From Amphiduros pacificus (Eukaryota > Annelida > Polychaeta > Phyllodocida > Hesionidae), in assembly GCA_949316495.1 (NCBI GenBank), contig OX439009.1:12043701-12107700 (forward strand): a DNA stretch of 64,000 nt, given 5' to 3'. Below are positions 50,031-61,827 of this stretch, piece by piece. Both the position numbers and the translations under genes were made by a program. Each line of letters opens with the position of its first letter. Position 1 is the first letter of the stretch. The notes below the pieces were generated by a model. The model had not been told where the DNA came from. It did no database searches and saw only the letters and a list, made by a program, of their open reading frames with translations.

Positions 50031-51910
50031 GCTTGAGAACTATTATTGTTTACAGTTGCCTTTGTTTTATTCGCTAGGCAAAATCTGCATTATACATAGT
50101 TACATGCATGTACGGCACGAGAAACACGCTTAAACCAGTCCAAACAAATAATAATAATGACGTGAAAATCATTATGGAGCATATGGAATAGATGTAGAAA
50201 ATTATGAAAGAAAATCTATAGAGCAAATATGGACTATCATATGTAATATATTAAAGTGGTAATCCGAGAAAGGCATGCACATACAGACATTTTTGGTGGC
50301 CTGCGCCGTTGTAATCTGATTGCAGTTGCTGTGATCTTGCCATAGATTGCAATGTCATGAAATGCATTAATGCCGTTGCAATAGGATACTCTGTCTCATC
50401 ATAGACACCACTTACTAAACTTAAGGAAACAAGACAAGAAACATATTATGTATATATACCCAACATCGTAAGCCGCCATAAAGTATTATAATGGCTCACT
50501 TGAAAATATTCAAATGGCTGTATTGCAAATAACAATATTTATATTGAATATTGATATGTCATCTAATTGTTGATGCCAGGTCTCTGTTTGAACATAGCAG
50601 ATATTGCATTTGTTTATGTGTATGTAGATAAAATATTTTAAAAATTTATTATATATCTTTTAATTGGTAGTAGAAAATAAAGGGTAATGTGTATGTAATA
50701 TGTATAATATGCATTACCGTTTGTTTACTAAATGCAAAAATCCGTATTGTGTTTAATTACTAATCTGTTGGTATAATTTAGGCAGACTAGAATTCTATAT
50801 TCGTTTGTTAATCCCAGGCAGTGAAAAGTGGTTTTGGTATAATACCATTTGAAAGAAGTAGCATTAATATCTGTAAGTGCAAGCTAACTGAAATTTAAAG
50901 AAATATAAAAAAGAATATATTGAGCTTTAAACAGTGCCATGGAAAAATAAGCCAGGATGCCATTATTGGTTTGAAGGTATCAAGTGGAAAATAGGACTTT
51001 GTGTAAATGATACGTAATACAGACAGCTATGTATACATACATCCATTTGGCTAGAATATATGAATAAATATATTGTATATACGCGGCTCCATATGCATAC
51101 AAATACAACAGATTTCTTACTTTTCATGCTCTTGTATATTTGTGTCTATCTTTCAATTCTAAAAAAGGCGATTTACAGGGGATATTAAAAAATACGTTTT
51201 AAAGGGGATATTAATGAAAATATACCTGTTTCATGAAGGGTCGGGAGGTCATCAGTAATGGCCAGGATATTGATACAATAAAATCATCATGTTTAAACCA
51301 GTTGACTTATATATGAGACTTGAATTTCTCTAATTAAATTTGTTGATTTAGATACAAGGTTAAATACATTGTAAGACAGTAGTTAATGCTTACCTCAATT
51401 ATATCTGCATCATGTCATGATACCATCCGTTTTAATTGGTTTAAGAATTCTACCTCAATATCGCTCCCCCCCCCCCTTTCTTGAAATATATTAATAAATG
51501 CACGAAAAGATGCATGAAGTTTTCATCTAATAATCTAAAGGGGAAAGGTGAAATTTATAAGAGCATTTTATTTGCTGTTCCTTAATGTCATGATCAGTCT
51601 CATCTTTACATAAAAGCACCAAGTGTATGCATAACCACGTGGTATGCAACTTACAAAGTGCAAAACATCAAAGATAGCTGTATACTCTGATGCAGACAAA
51701 CATAGAATACGGTTTTTTTTAGGAGGATGACCTCAATAAAACAACATTATTAAATAACTAATATTGCTTGATGGATATGGAATATATCGAATCTATCCCG
51801 TGCCATATAAATGGTTAGTCTAAGGCTGATCTTAGCCTTGCCTGACTGTCAATGGACATGGCAAGTGAGACAAGAAAGTGGCCCTGGGCTACCTTTCAAA
51901 AAGGGCAGAG
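50031..51910. other. 1.9 kb AT-rich unannotated DNA
   Basis: No frame of 60 codons or more and no repeat recognised, apart from a C10-type homopolymer at about 51467. It could be intronic. Confidence 0.5.
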
Positions 51911-52046
51911 AATTTCGTTTCGTTTGCACGCATCTGTATCTGACCTGATAAAGCTTATTTGAGCAAAGCAAACGAAACAATTTCGTTTCGTTTGCATGCA
52001 TTTGTATCTGACCTGATAAAGCTTATTTGAGCAAAGCAAACGGAAC
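51911..52046. repeat. 68-bp tandem pair with inverted ends in each unit
   Basis: Copy 1 spans 51911-51978 and copy 2 spans 51979-52046. They differ at three visible positions. Each unit starts AATTTCGTTTCGTTTGC and ends GCAAACGAAAC (GCAAACGGAAC in copy 2). GTTTCGTTTGC and GCAAACGAAAC are exact inverted complements, so each unit can form an 11-bp stem. Confidence 0.92.
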
Positions 52047-52946
52047 AAAAAACATGCATGACTGTGGAATGAAAAACCTCAGGTTACTACCAATATATGG
52101 AAAATTCCTTGATATGAATTTAGGATTATTGTAATGTAGTTATGCTATAAATGTTTAGACATGCAGAGTTGAAATCATTTGTAATCGTCTGACTGTGTTC
52201 ACATGTTAAAATAAGAATATCTATATAAGTGTCTTCCCTCCAAATGCCATTGTTTAGTCCTGATGCATATTCATTGATATCTTGAGTATGTCTGTGGACA
52301 TGTAACTCGCCTGTATCTGTTTATACAGGACATATTTTCCAGCTAAGATATACCAATGGATATATAACCTAAACGGTGTTTAAAAGTTTTTATATCTCAG
52401 GGTTAATGCCTCAAAGTAAAATGTTTTGGTTATGAAAAAATTCAATATGTCAATAATGTATAAATATATGATATGTCCAGTACGTGTCAATAGTTTGTTA
52501 GGTAACATAATTGAGTTTGATTCAGTGAAACTTAAATTCTATTGGTTGTCAGTAAATACCCGTGGGCCGATGATAAAGTGGTTCGGGTCATATCATTAAG
52601 TTGCTCAGATACACATGTGGAAATATTGGTAAATGTTAATTGGCTTATTGGACAGAAGGTTCAGATGTAGCAGTTTGATTCAGAGTTTTCCATGAAGTAA
52701 GATATATCCATACATTTATAGTTTAAAATGGTCTCAAAATTTAGTGATCAGAATATCCATTTCAAAACAGCTCAAAAATGTTTCAGAATAACATGATTTT
52801 AGGATGAAGAATTTATATGTCACAAGCGCACAAACTATGTCTAGGATGCGTGCACGATATTGTAGTTCAGGTGTTTTCTTTTAGAAGTACAGTGTGTCAT
52901 CTCAAACCCTGGCGTTTAATACAAAAAAGCTCCACACTCATACCCC
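52047..52946. other. unannotated DNA
   Basis: No gene supported. Confidence 0.5.
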
Positions 52947-52955
52947 CCAAAAAAG
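52947..52955 (+). repeat. target-site duplication of fold-back element, left
   Basis: CCAAAAAAG, identical to 60719-60727. If the element is taken to begin with G (GACGAGCG) the duplication shrinks to the 7 bp CAAAAAA. Confidence 0.85.
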
Positions 52956-53168
52956 ACGAGCGTGAAGTTCATTTGATATTTGATATTTGATATTTGACGT
53001 TTTTTTCAAAGTATGCCTCCAAGTATATATCTATACACACTTATAGGATATGGGTCAAAACAGGATATAAAAGGATATATACCCTGTCAAAAGCGGATAT
53101 ATCATTTTTATTCGCAATAAATCCAATTTTTATACATTTATAAAATGTTTTTTAAATGATCTCAAAGA
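52956..53168 (+). repeat. outer terminal inverted repeat, left
   Basis: It begins with three to four GATATTT units (TTTGATATTTGATATTTG), then CAAAGTATGCCTCCAAG, GGATATAAAAGGATATATAC, AAAAGCGGATATATC and TTCGCAATAAATCC. The right end is its reverse complement except that the left lacks a 6-bp ACTTAG near 53140 and has one or two substitutions close to the satellite. Confidence 0.93.
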
Positions 53169-56100
53169 CTTTTGATTGACTAATGGGGCCTTAGACATAC
53201 TTGGTAGACATGTCTAGATTACGTCTAGCCCCCTCAATATGAGAGCATAAATCTGAGTTCAATGGAATAGCCCTTTTTCCCTAGCAAAGTCAATATATTC
53301 GACCTACTGACTGGTATGAGGTTGGGGAGGGGGGGAGAGTACTAAAAGGACTTTTGATTGACTAATGGGGCCTTAGACATACTTGGTAGACATGTCTAGA
53401 TTACGTCTAGCCCCCTCAATATGAGAGCATAAATCTGAGTTCAATGGAATAGCCCTTTTTCCCTAGCAAAGTCAATATATTCGACCTACTGACTGGTATG
53501 AGGTTGGGAAGGGGGGGAGAGTACTAAAAGGACTTTTGATTGACTAATGGGGCCTTAGACATACTTGGTAGACATGTCTAGATTACGTCTAGCCCCCTCA
53601 ATATGAGAGCATAAATCTGAGTTCAATGGAATAGCCCTTTTCCCCTGGCAAAGTCAATATATTCGACCTACTGACTGGTATGAGGTTGGGGAGGGGGGGA
53701 GAGTACTAAAAGGACTTTTGATTGACTAATGGGGCCTTAGACATACTTGGTAGACATGTCTAGATTACGTCTAGCCCCCTCAATATGAGAGCATAAATCT
53801 GAGTTCAATGGAATAGCCCTTTTTCCCTGGCAAAGTCAATTTATTCGACCTACTGACTGGTATGAGGTTGGGGAGGGGGGGAGAGTACTAAAAGGACTTT
53901 TGATTGACTAATGGGGCCTTAGACATACTTGGTAGACATGTCTAGATTATGTCTAGCCCCCTCAATATGAGAGCATAAATCTGAGTTCAATGGAATAGCC
54001 CTTTTCCCCTGACAAAGTCAATATATTCGACCTACTGACTGGTATGAGGTTGGGGAGGAGGGATGGAGAGTACTAAAAGGACTTTTGATTGACTAATGGG
54101 GCCTTAGACATACTTGGTAGACATGTCTAGATTACGTCTAGCCCCCTCAATATGAGAGCATAAATCTGAGTTCAATGGAATAGCCCTTTTCCCCTGGCAA
54201 AGTCAATATATTCGACCTACTGACTGGTATGAGGTTGGGGAGGGGGGGAGAGTACTAAAAGGACTTTTGATTGACTAATGGGGCCTTAGACATACTTGGT
54301 AAACATGTCTAGATTATGTCTAGCCCCTCAATATGAGAGCATAAATCTGAGTTCAATGGAATAGCCCTTTTCCCCTGACAAAGTCAATATATTCGACCTA
54401 CTGACTGGTATGAGGTTGGGGAGGAGGGATGGAGAGTACTAAAAGGACTTTTGATTGACTAATGGGGCCTTAGACATACTTGGTAGACATGTCTAGATTA
54501 CGTCTAGCCCCCTCAATATGAGAGCATAAATCTGAGTTCAATGGAATAGTCCTTTTCCCCTGGCAAAGTCAATATATTCGACCTACTGACTGGTATGAGG
54601 TTGGGGAGGGGGGGGGGAGAGTACTAAAAGGACTTTTGATTGACTAATGGGGCCTTAGACATACTTGGTAGACATGTCTAGATTACGTCTAGCCCCCTCA
54701 ATATGAGAGCATAAATCTGAGTTCAATGGAATAGCCCTTTTTCCCTGGCAAAGTCAATATATTCGACCTACTGACTGGTATGAGGTTGGGGAGGGGGGAG
54801 AGTACTAAAAGGACTTTTGATTGACTAATGGGGCCTTAGACATACTTGGTAGACATGTCTAGATTATGTCTACCCCCCTCAATATGAGAGCATAAATCTG
54901 AGTTCAATGGAATAGCCCTTTTCCCCTGACAAAGTCAATATATTCGACCTACTGACTGGTATGAGGTTGGGGAGGAGGGATGGAGAGTACTAAAAGGACT
55001 TTTGATTGACTAATGGGGCCTTAGACATACTTGGTAGACATGTCTAGATTACGTCTAGCCCCCTCAATATGAGAGCATAAATCTGAGTTCAATGGAATAG
55101 CCCTTTTCCCCTGGCAAAGTCAATATATTCGACCTACTGACTGGTATGAGGTTGGGGAGGGGGGGAGAGTACTAAAAGGACTTTTGATTGACTAATGGGG
55201 CCTTAGACATACTTGGTAGACATGTCTAGATTATGTCTAGCCCCCTCAATATGAGAGCATAAATCTGAGTTCAATGGAATAGCCCTTTTCCCCTGACAAA
55301 GTCAATATATTCGACCTACTGACTGGTATGATGTTGGGGAGGAGGGAGGGAGAGTACTAAAAAGACTTTTGATTGACTAATGGGGCCTTAGACATACTTG
55401 GTAGACATGTCTAGATTTCGTCTAGCCCCCTCAATATGAGAGCATAAATCTGAGTTCAATGGAATAGCCCTTTTTCCCTGACAAAGTCAATATATACGAC
55501 CTACTGAATGGTATGAGGTTGGGGGAGTACTAAAAAGACTTTTGATTGACTAATGGGGCCTTAGACATATTTGGTAGACATGTCTAGATTGTGTCTAGCC
55601 CCCTCAATATGAGAGCATAAATCTGAGTTCAATGGAATAGCCCTTTTTCCCCGAGAGAGTCCATATATTCGACCTACTGACTGGTATGAGGTGGGGGGAG
55701 TACTAAAAAGACTTTTGATTGACTAATGGGGCCTTAGACATATTTGGTAGACATGTCTAGATTATGTCTAGCCCCCTCAATATGAGAGCATAAATCTGAG
55801 TTCAATGGAATAGCCCTTTTTCCCTGACAAAGTCAATATATACGACCTACTGAATGGTATGAGGTTGGGGGAGTACTAAAAAGACTTTTGATTGACTAAT
55901 GGGGCCTTAGACATATTTGGTAGACATGTCTAGATTGTGTCTAGCCCCCTCAATCTGAGAGCATAAATCTGAGTTCAATGGAATAGCCCTTTTTCCCCGA
56001 GAGAGTCCATATATTCGACCTACTGACTGGTATGAGGAGGGGGGAGTACTAAAAAGACTTTTGATTGACTAATGGGGCCTTAGACATACTTGGTAGACAT

Positions 56101-57345
56101 GTCTAGATTATGTGTAGCCCCCTCAATATGAGAGCATAAATCTGAGTTCAATGGAATAGCCCTTTTACCCTGACAGAGTCAATATATTCGACCTACTGAC
56201 TGGTATGAAGTGGGAGGAGTACTAAAAAGACTTTTGATTGACTAATGGGGCTTTAGACATACTTGGTAGACATGTCTAGATTACGTCTAGCCCCCTCAAT
56301 ATGAGAGCATATATCTGAGTTCAATGGAATAACCCTTTTTCCCAGACAGGGTCAATATATTCGACCTACTGACTGGAATGAGGTTGGGGAGGGGGGAGAA
56401 TACTAAAAAGACTTTTGATTGACAAGTGGGACCTCAAAGATACTTGGTAGACATGTCTAGATTATGTCTAGCCCCCTCAATATGCGAGCATAAATCTGAG
56501 TTAAATGGAGTAGCCCTTTTCCCACAACAAAGTCAGTATATTCGACCAACTGACCATATGAGGTGGGGGGGGGTACAAAAAAGTCTTTTGATTGACTAAT
56601 GGAGCCTTAAACATACTTCGTAGACATGTGTAGATTATGTCTAGCTCCCTCAATATGAGAGCATAAATCTGAGTTCAATGGAATAGCCCTTTTCCCCTGA
56701 CAAAGTCAATATATTCGACCTACTGACTGGTATGAGGTTGGGGAGGGGGGGGAGAGTACTAAAAAGACTTTTGATTCACTAATGGGGCCTTAAACATAAT
56801 TGGTAGACTGTCTAGATTGTGTCTAGCCCCCTCAATATGAGAGCATAAATCTGAGTTCAATGGAATAGCCTTTTTCCCTTAACAAAGTCAATATATTCGA
56901 CCTACTGACTGGTATGAGGTTGGGGAGGAGGGAGGGAGAGTACTAAAAAGACTTTTGATTGACTAATGGGGCCTTAGACATACTTGGTAGACATGTCTAG
57001 ATTATGTCTAGCCCCCTCAATATGAGAGCATAAATCTGAGTTCAATGGAGTAGCCCTTTTCCCACGACAAAGTCAATATATTCGACCTTTTGACTGGTAT
57101 GAGGTGGGGGGTAGAGTACTAAAAAGACATTTGATTGACTAATGGGGCCTTAAACATACTTGGTAGACATGTCTAGATTATGTGTAGCCCCCTCAATCTG
57201 AGAGCATAAATCTTAGTTCAATGGAATAGCCCTTTTCCCCTGACAAAGTCAATATATTCGACCTACTGACTGGTATGAGGTTGGGGAGGAGGGGGAAGAG
57301 TACTAAAAAGACTTTTGATTGACTAATGGGGCCTACTGACTAGTC
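53169..57345 (+). repeat. left satellite arm, about 23 units of 173-185 bp
   Basis: CTTTTGATTGACTAATGGGG starts units at 53169, 53351, 53533, 53715, 53897, 54082, 54264, 54448, 54633, 54814, 54999, 55181, 55366, 55539, 55712, 55885, 56058, 56231, 56412, 56585, 56768, 56952, 57128 and 57312 (partial). The outer units carry CTAAAAGGAC and are nearly identical. From 55366 inward they carry CTAAAAAGAC, vary more and include a run of 173-bp units that have lost most of the G-rich segment. Confidence 0.96.
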
Positions 57346-57548
57346 ATGAAAGTAGTATTGATTTTAGTAATCATAGGAGATGTAGGAAATGTGATCGAGT
57401 ATTTAAGTATCTAACAAATCTGTCTAAACATTAAAGGAGTTGTATGAAAAAATGTATTGTGTAGACAATGTGGGTTTATTTGTTGAAGTTAGTCCGAGTT
57501 ATATGAACATAGGATGACTACACAGAGTTCATTCATAAAATCTACACA
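57346..57548. other. central single-copy spacer of the fold-back element
   Basis: About 200 bp between the opposed arms, AT-rich, with no resemblance to the satellite and no open frame of note. It would be the loop if the arms paired. Confidence 0.85.
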
Positions 57549-60502
57549 TAAGGCCCCATTAGTCAATAAAAAGTCTTTTTAGTACTCTACCCCCTCCCCA
57601 ACCTCATACTAGTCAGTAGGTCGAATACATTGACTTTGCCAGGGAAAAAGGGCTATTCCATTGAACTCAGATTTATGCTCTCATATTGAGGGGGCTAGAC
57701 GTAATCTAGACATGTCTACCAAGTATGTCTAAGGCCCCATTAGTCAATCAAAAGTCCTTTTAGTACTCTCCCCCCCTCCCCAACCTCATACCAGTCAGTA
57801 GGTCGAATATATTGACTTTGCCAGGGAAAAAGGGCTATTCCATTGAACTCAGATTTATGCTCTCATATTGAGGGGGCTAGACGTAATCTAGACATGTCTA
57901 CCAAGTATGTCTAAGGCCCCATTAGTCAATCAAAAGTCCTTTTAGTACTCTCCCCCCCTCCCCAACCTCATACCAGTCAGTAGGTCGAATATATTGACTT
58001 TGCCAGGGGAAAAGGGCTATTCCATTGAACTCAGATTTATGCTCTCATATTGAGGGGGCTAGACGTAATCTAGACATGTCTACCAAGTATGTCTAAGGCC
58101 CCATTAGTCAATCAAAAGTCCTTTTAGTACTCTCCCCCCCTCCCCAACCTCATACCAGTCAGTAGGTCGAATATATTGACTTTGCCAGGGGAAAAGGGCT
58201 ATTCCATTGAACTCAGATTTATGCTCTCATATTGAGGGGGCTAGACGTAATCTAGACATGTCTACCAAGTATGTCTAAGGCCCCATTAGTCAATCAAAAG
58301 TCCTTTTAGTACTCTCCATCCCTCCTCCCCAACCTCATACCAGTCAGTAGGTCGAATATATTGACTTTGTCAGGGGAAAAGGGCTATTCCATTGAACTCA
58401 GATTTATGCTCTCATATTGAGGGGGCTAGACATAATCTAGACATGTCTACCAAGTATGTCTAAGGCCCCATTAGTCAATCAAAAGTCCTTTTAGTACTCT
58501 CCCCCCCCCTCCCCAACCTCATACCAGTCAGTAGGTCGAATATATTGACTTTGCCAGGGAAAAAGGGCTATTCCATTGAACTCAGATTTATGCTCTCATA
58601 TTGAGGGGGCTAGACGTAATCTAGACATGTCTACCAAGTATGTCTAAGGCCCCATTAGTCAATCAAAAGTCCTTTTAGTACTCTCCCCCCCTCCCCAACC
58701 TCATACCAGTCAGTAGGTCGAATATATTGACTTTGCCAGGGAAAAAGGGCTATTCCATTGAACTCAGATTTATGCTCTCATATTGAGGGGGCTAGACGTA
58801 ATCTAGACATGTCTACCAAGTATGTCTAAGGCCCCATTAGTCAATCAAAAGTCCTTTTAGTACTCTCCCCCCCTCCCCAACCTCATACCAGTCAGTAGGT
58901 CGAATATATTGACTTTGCCAGGGGAAAAGGGCTATTCCATTGAACTCAGATTTATGCTCTCATATTGAGGGGGCTAGACGTAATCTAGACATGTCTACCA
59001 AGTATGTCTAAGGCCCCATTAGTCAATCAAAAGTCCTTTTAGTACTCTCCATCCCTCCTCCCCAACCTCATACCAGTCAGTAGGTCGAATATATTGACTT
59101 TGTCAGGGGAAAAGGGCTATTCCATTGAACTCAGATTTATGCTCTCATATTGAGGGGGCTAGACATAATCTAGACATGTCTACCAAGTATGTCTAAGGCC
59201 CCATTAGTCAATCAAAAGTCCTTTTAGTACTCTCCCCCCCCTCCCCAACCTCATACCAGTCAGTAGGTCGAATATATTGACTTTGCCAGGGAAAAAGGGC
59301 TATTCCATTGAACTCAGATTTATGCTCTCATATTGAGGGGGCTAGACGTAATCTAGACATGTCTACCAAGTATGTCTAAGGCCCCATTAGTCAATCAAAA
59401 GTCCTTTTAGTACTCTCCCCCCCTCCCCAACCTCATACCAGTCAGTAGGTCGAATATATTGACTTTGCCAGGGGAAAAGGGCTATTCCATTGAACTCAGA
59501 TTTATGCTCTCATATTGAGGGGGCTAGACGTAATCTAGACATGTCTACCAAGTATGTCTAAGGCCCCATTAGTCAATCAAAAGTCCTTTTAGTACTCTCC
59601 ATCCCTCCTCCCCAACCTCATACCAGTCAGTAGGTCGAATATATTGACTTTGTCAGGGGAAAAGGGCTATTCCATTGAACTCAGATTTATGCTCTCATAT
59701 TGAGGGGGCTAGACGTAATCTAGACATGTCTACCAAGAATGTCTAAGGCCCCATTAGTCAATCAAAAGTCCTTTTAGTACTCTCCATCCCTCCTCCCCAA
59801 CCTCATACCAGTCAGTAGGTCGAATATATTGACTTTGTCAGGGGAAAAGGGCTATTCCATTGAACTCAGATTTATGCTCTCATATTGAGGGGGCTAGACA
59901 TAATCTAGACATGTCTACCAAGTATGTCTAAGGCCCCATTAGTCAATCAAAAGTCCTTTTAGTACTCTCCCCCCCTCCCCAACCTCATACCAGTCAGTAG
60001 GTCGAATATATTGACTTTGCCAGGGAAAAAGGGCTATTCCATTGAACTCAGATTTATGCTCTCATATTGAGGGGGCTAGACGTAATCTAGACATGTCTAC
60101 CAAGTATGTCTAAGGCCCCATTAGTCAATCAAAAGTCCTTTTAGTACTCTCCCCCCCTCCCCAACCTCATACCAGTCAGTAGGTCGAATATATTGACTTT
60201 GCCAGGGGAAAAGGGCTATTCCATTGAACTCAGATTTATGCTCTCATATTGAGGGGGCTAGACGTAATCTAGACATGTCTACCAAGTATGTCTAAGGCCC
60301 CATTAGTCAATCAAAAGTCCTTTTAGTACTCTCCCCCCCTCCCCAACCTCATACCAGTCAGTAGGTCGAATATATTGACTTTGCCAGGGAAAAAGGGCTA
60401 TTCCATTGAACTCAGATTTATGCTCTCATATTGAGGGGGCTAGACGTAATCTAGACATGTCTACCAAGTATGTCTAAGGCCCCATTAGTCAATCAAAAGT
60501 CT
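57549..60502 (-). repeat. right satellite arm, about 16 units of about 183 bp
   Basis: AAGGCCCCATTAGTCAAT begins junctions at about 57551 and then every 182-184 bp to 60475. This is the reverse complement of the left-arm unit. The innermost unit carries the CTAAAAAGAC type (complement GTCTTTTTAG). All others carry CTAAAAGGAC and are highly uniform. A sub-variant with CTCCATCCCTCCTCCCC, matching the 184-185 bp left-arm units, appears near 58315, 59050, 59600 and 59780. Confidence 0.96.
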
Positions 60503-60718
60503 TTGAGTTCATTTAAAAAACATTTCTAAGTTATAAATGTATAAAAATTGGATTTATTGCGAATAAAAATGATATATCCGCTTTTGACAGGGTATATATC
60601 CTTTTATATCCTGTTTTGACCCATATCCTATAAGTGTGTATAGATATATACTTGGAGGCATACTTTGAAAAAAACGTCAAATATCAAATATCAAATATCA
60701 AATGAACTTCACGCTCGT
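60503..60718 (-). repeat. outer terminal inverted repeat, right
   Basis: Reverse complement of 52956-53168, with an additional ACTTAG (seen as CTAAGT near 60527-60532). Confidence 0.93.
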
Positions 60719-60727
60719 CCAAAAAAG
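60719..60727 (+). repeat. target-site duplication of fold-back element, right
   Basis: CCAAAAAAG, identical to 52947-52955. Confidence 0.85.
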
Positions 60728-61252
60728 CCAAAAAAACACATCTTATCTGTCATATCAAAAATGGGTATATCGCAGAAATAGAAACTTGCCAGTGCATGTA
60801 TGGCAGCGGCTAGAGTGGAGTGTGGCACAATGACCACTTGAGGAATATATTACAAGCCCAGATGTCTGCCTGATCAAGCCTTCTTCTGGCAGTGTGAATG
60901 ATGCCACTCTCCAGACAGTGGAGAGATAAGATCCCCACTTACTCTCATGCCTACCACAGATAAATCGGACAAGTACCGTCCAACTCTCATCAAATATACA
61001 CACATAATCAAACCAGTCAGATTTATATCCTGATAACATTATTTTATGTCAATGTTTTTTTGCATTGAGTAAAGACAATGTTTTGGTCACATTGAATTCA
61101 ACAAAATATTGGTATGCTTTATTCTGTCCACACTTATATTTATACCTTTCACATCTGGAGAAATCGGCACCTTTCAACGCTTCATCAGATAAACAGTCAA
61201 ACAAGTCAGATTTATACTCTGATTAAGTTATTTTATGTTATTTTTTGTAGCA
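60728..61252. other. unannotated DNA
   Basis: No gene supported. The 94-codon minus frame at 60755-61039 is unrecognised. CAGTCAGATTTATAYYCTGAT occurs near 61013 and, as CAAGTCAGATTTATACTCTG, near 61203: a diverged duplication. Confidence 0.45.
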
Positions 61253-61444
61253 TTGTGTGTATGGGGTTTTACATCATTGTCAACATTATTTCAGTCATAT
61301 CATGACGAGACCTACATGTAGGTTTCGCTGCCACTAAAGGATTGTTATGTGAATGCAATCTTGGCATGGTGGGGAGTCGAACCCACGACCTTTGGAACTG
61401 GTGTTGGACTGTGCACTCTAACCAACCGCACCAAGGCCGGTGGC
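61253..61444 (-). mobile_element. SINE with internal deletion, minus strand
   Basis: On the minus strand a head reading GCCACCGGCCTTGGTGCGG then TTGGTTAGAGTG (A-box region) leads to CGTGGGTTCGACTCCCC (B box). It then jumps to CATGTAGGTCTCGTCATGA, AATAATGTTGACAATGATG and TAAAACCCC. Compared with 30276-30601 about half of the body is missing. It is the same family with a diverged tail. Confidence 0.82.
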
Positions 61445-61466
61445 TCTTGTTGCATTGAGTACAGTA

Positions 61467-61827
61467 TTAGGTCACCTATATTTGGTCACCTATATTTGGT
61501 CACCCTATATTTGGTCACCCTATATTTGGTCACCTATATTAGGTCACCTATATTTGGTCACCCTATATTTGGTCAACTATATTCGGTCACCCTATATTTG
61601 GTCAACTATATTCGGTCACCTATATTAGGTCACCTATATTCGGTCACCCTATATTTGGTCAACTATATTCGGTCACCCTATATTTGGTCACCCTATATTT
61701 GGTCACCCTATATTTGGTCACCTATATTAGGTCACCTATATTCGGTCACCCTATATTTGGTCACCTATATTTGGTCACCCTATATTTGGTCACCTATATT
61801 TGGTCACCTATATTTGGTCACCTATAA
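61467..61827. repeat. 14/15-bp minisatellite, about 25 copies
   Basis: TATATTTGGTCACC units, with or without an extra C, alternate with TATATTCGGTCA and TATATTAGGTCA variants. The mix of 14- and 15-bp units shifts the frame, yet a 215-codon frame (61349-61996) runs across it. It is a by-product of the repeat. Confidence 0.94.

Larger units (their letters stand above)
52956..60718. mobile_element. 7.76-kb fold-back transposon with satellite arms
   Basis: The left end ACGAGCGTGAAGTTCATTTG is the exact reverse complement of the right end at 60699-60718. Near-perfect inverted identity continues for about 205 bp on the left and 211 bp on the right. Inside, about 23 units of a roughly 182-bp satellite run left to right and about 16 run in the opposite orientation, around a central single-copy segment of about 200 bp. 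The direct repeat CCAAAAAAG flanks it. No frame of 60 codons or more lies inside, so it is non-autonomous. Long inverted ends made of tandem repeats define fold-back elements (such as Drosophila FB and Galileo). A 9-bp duplication fits Mutator-like transposases and the 7-bp alternative fits P/Galileo-like ones. I recognise no family name. Confidence 0.88.

Noticed and set aside
52956-60718. Inverted arms as a pure assembly artefact (hairpin read-through)
   Set aside because: The arms differ in unit number and type, the centre is single-copy, the flanks are unrelated and a 9-bp direct repeat bounds it. An artefact would give mirror-identical arms and flanks. It is not fully excluded without reads.
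52956-60718. Simple centromeric-type satellite with an inversion
   Set aside because: Defined inverted ends and a flanking duplication point to insertion as a unit.
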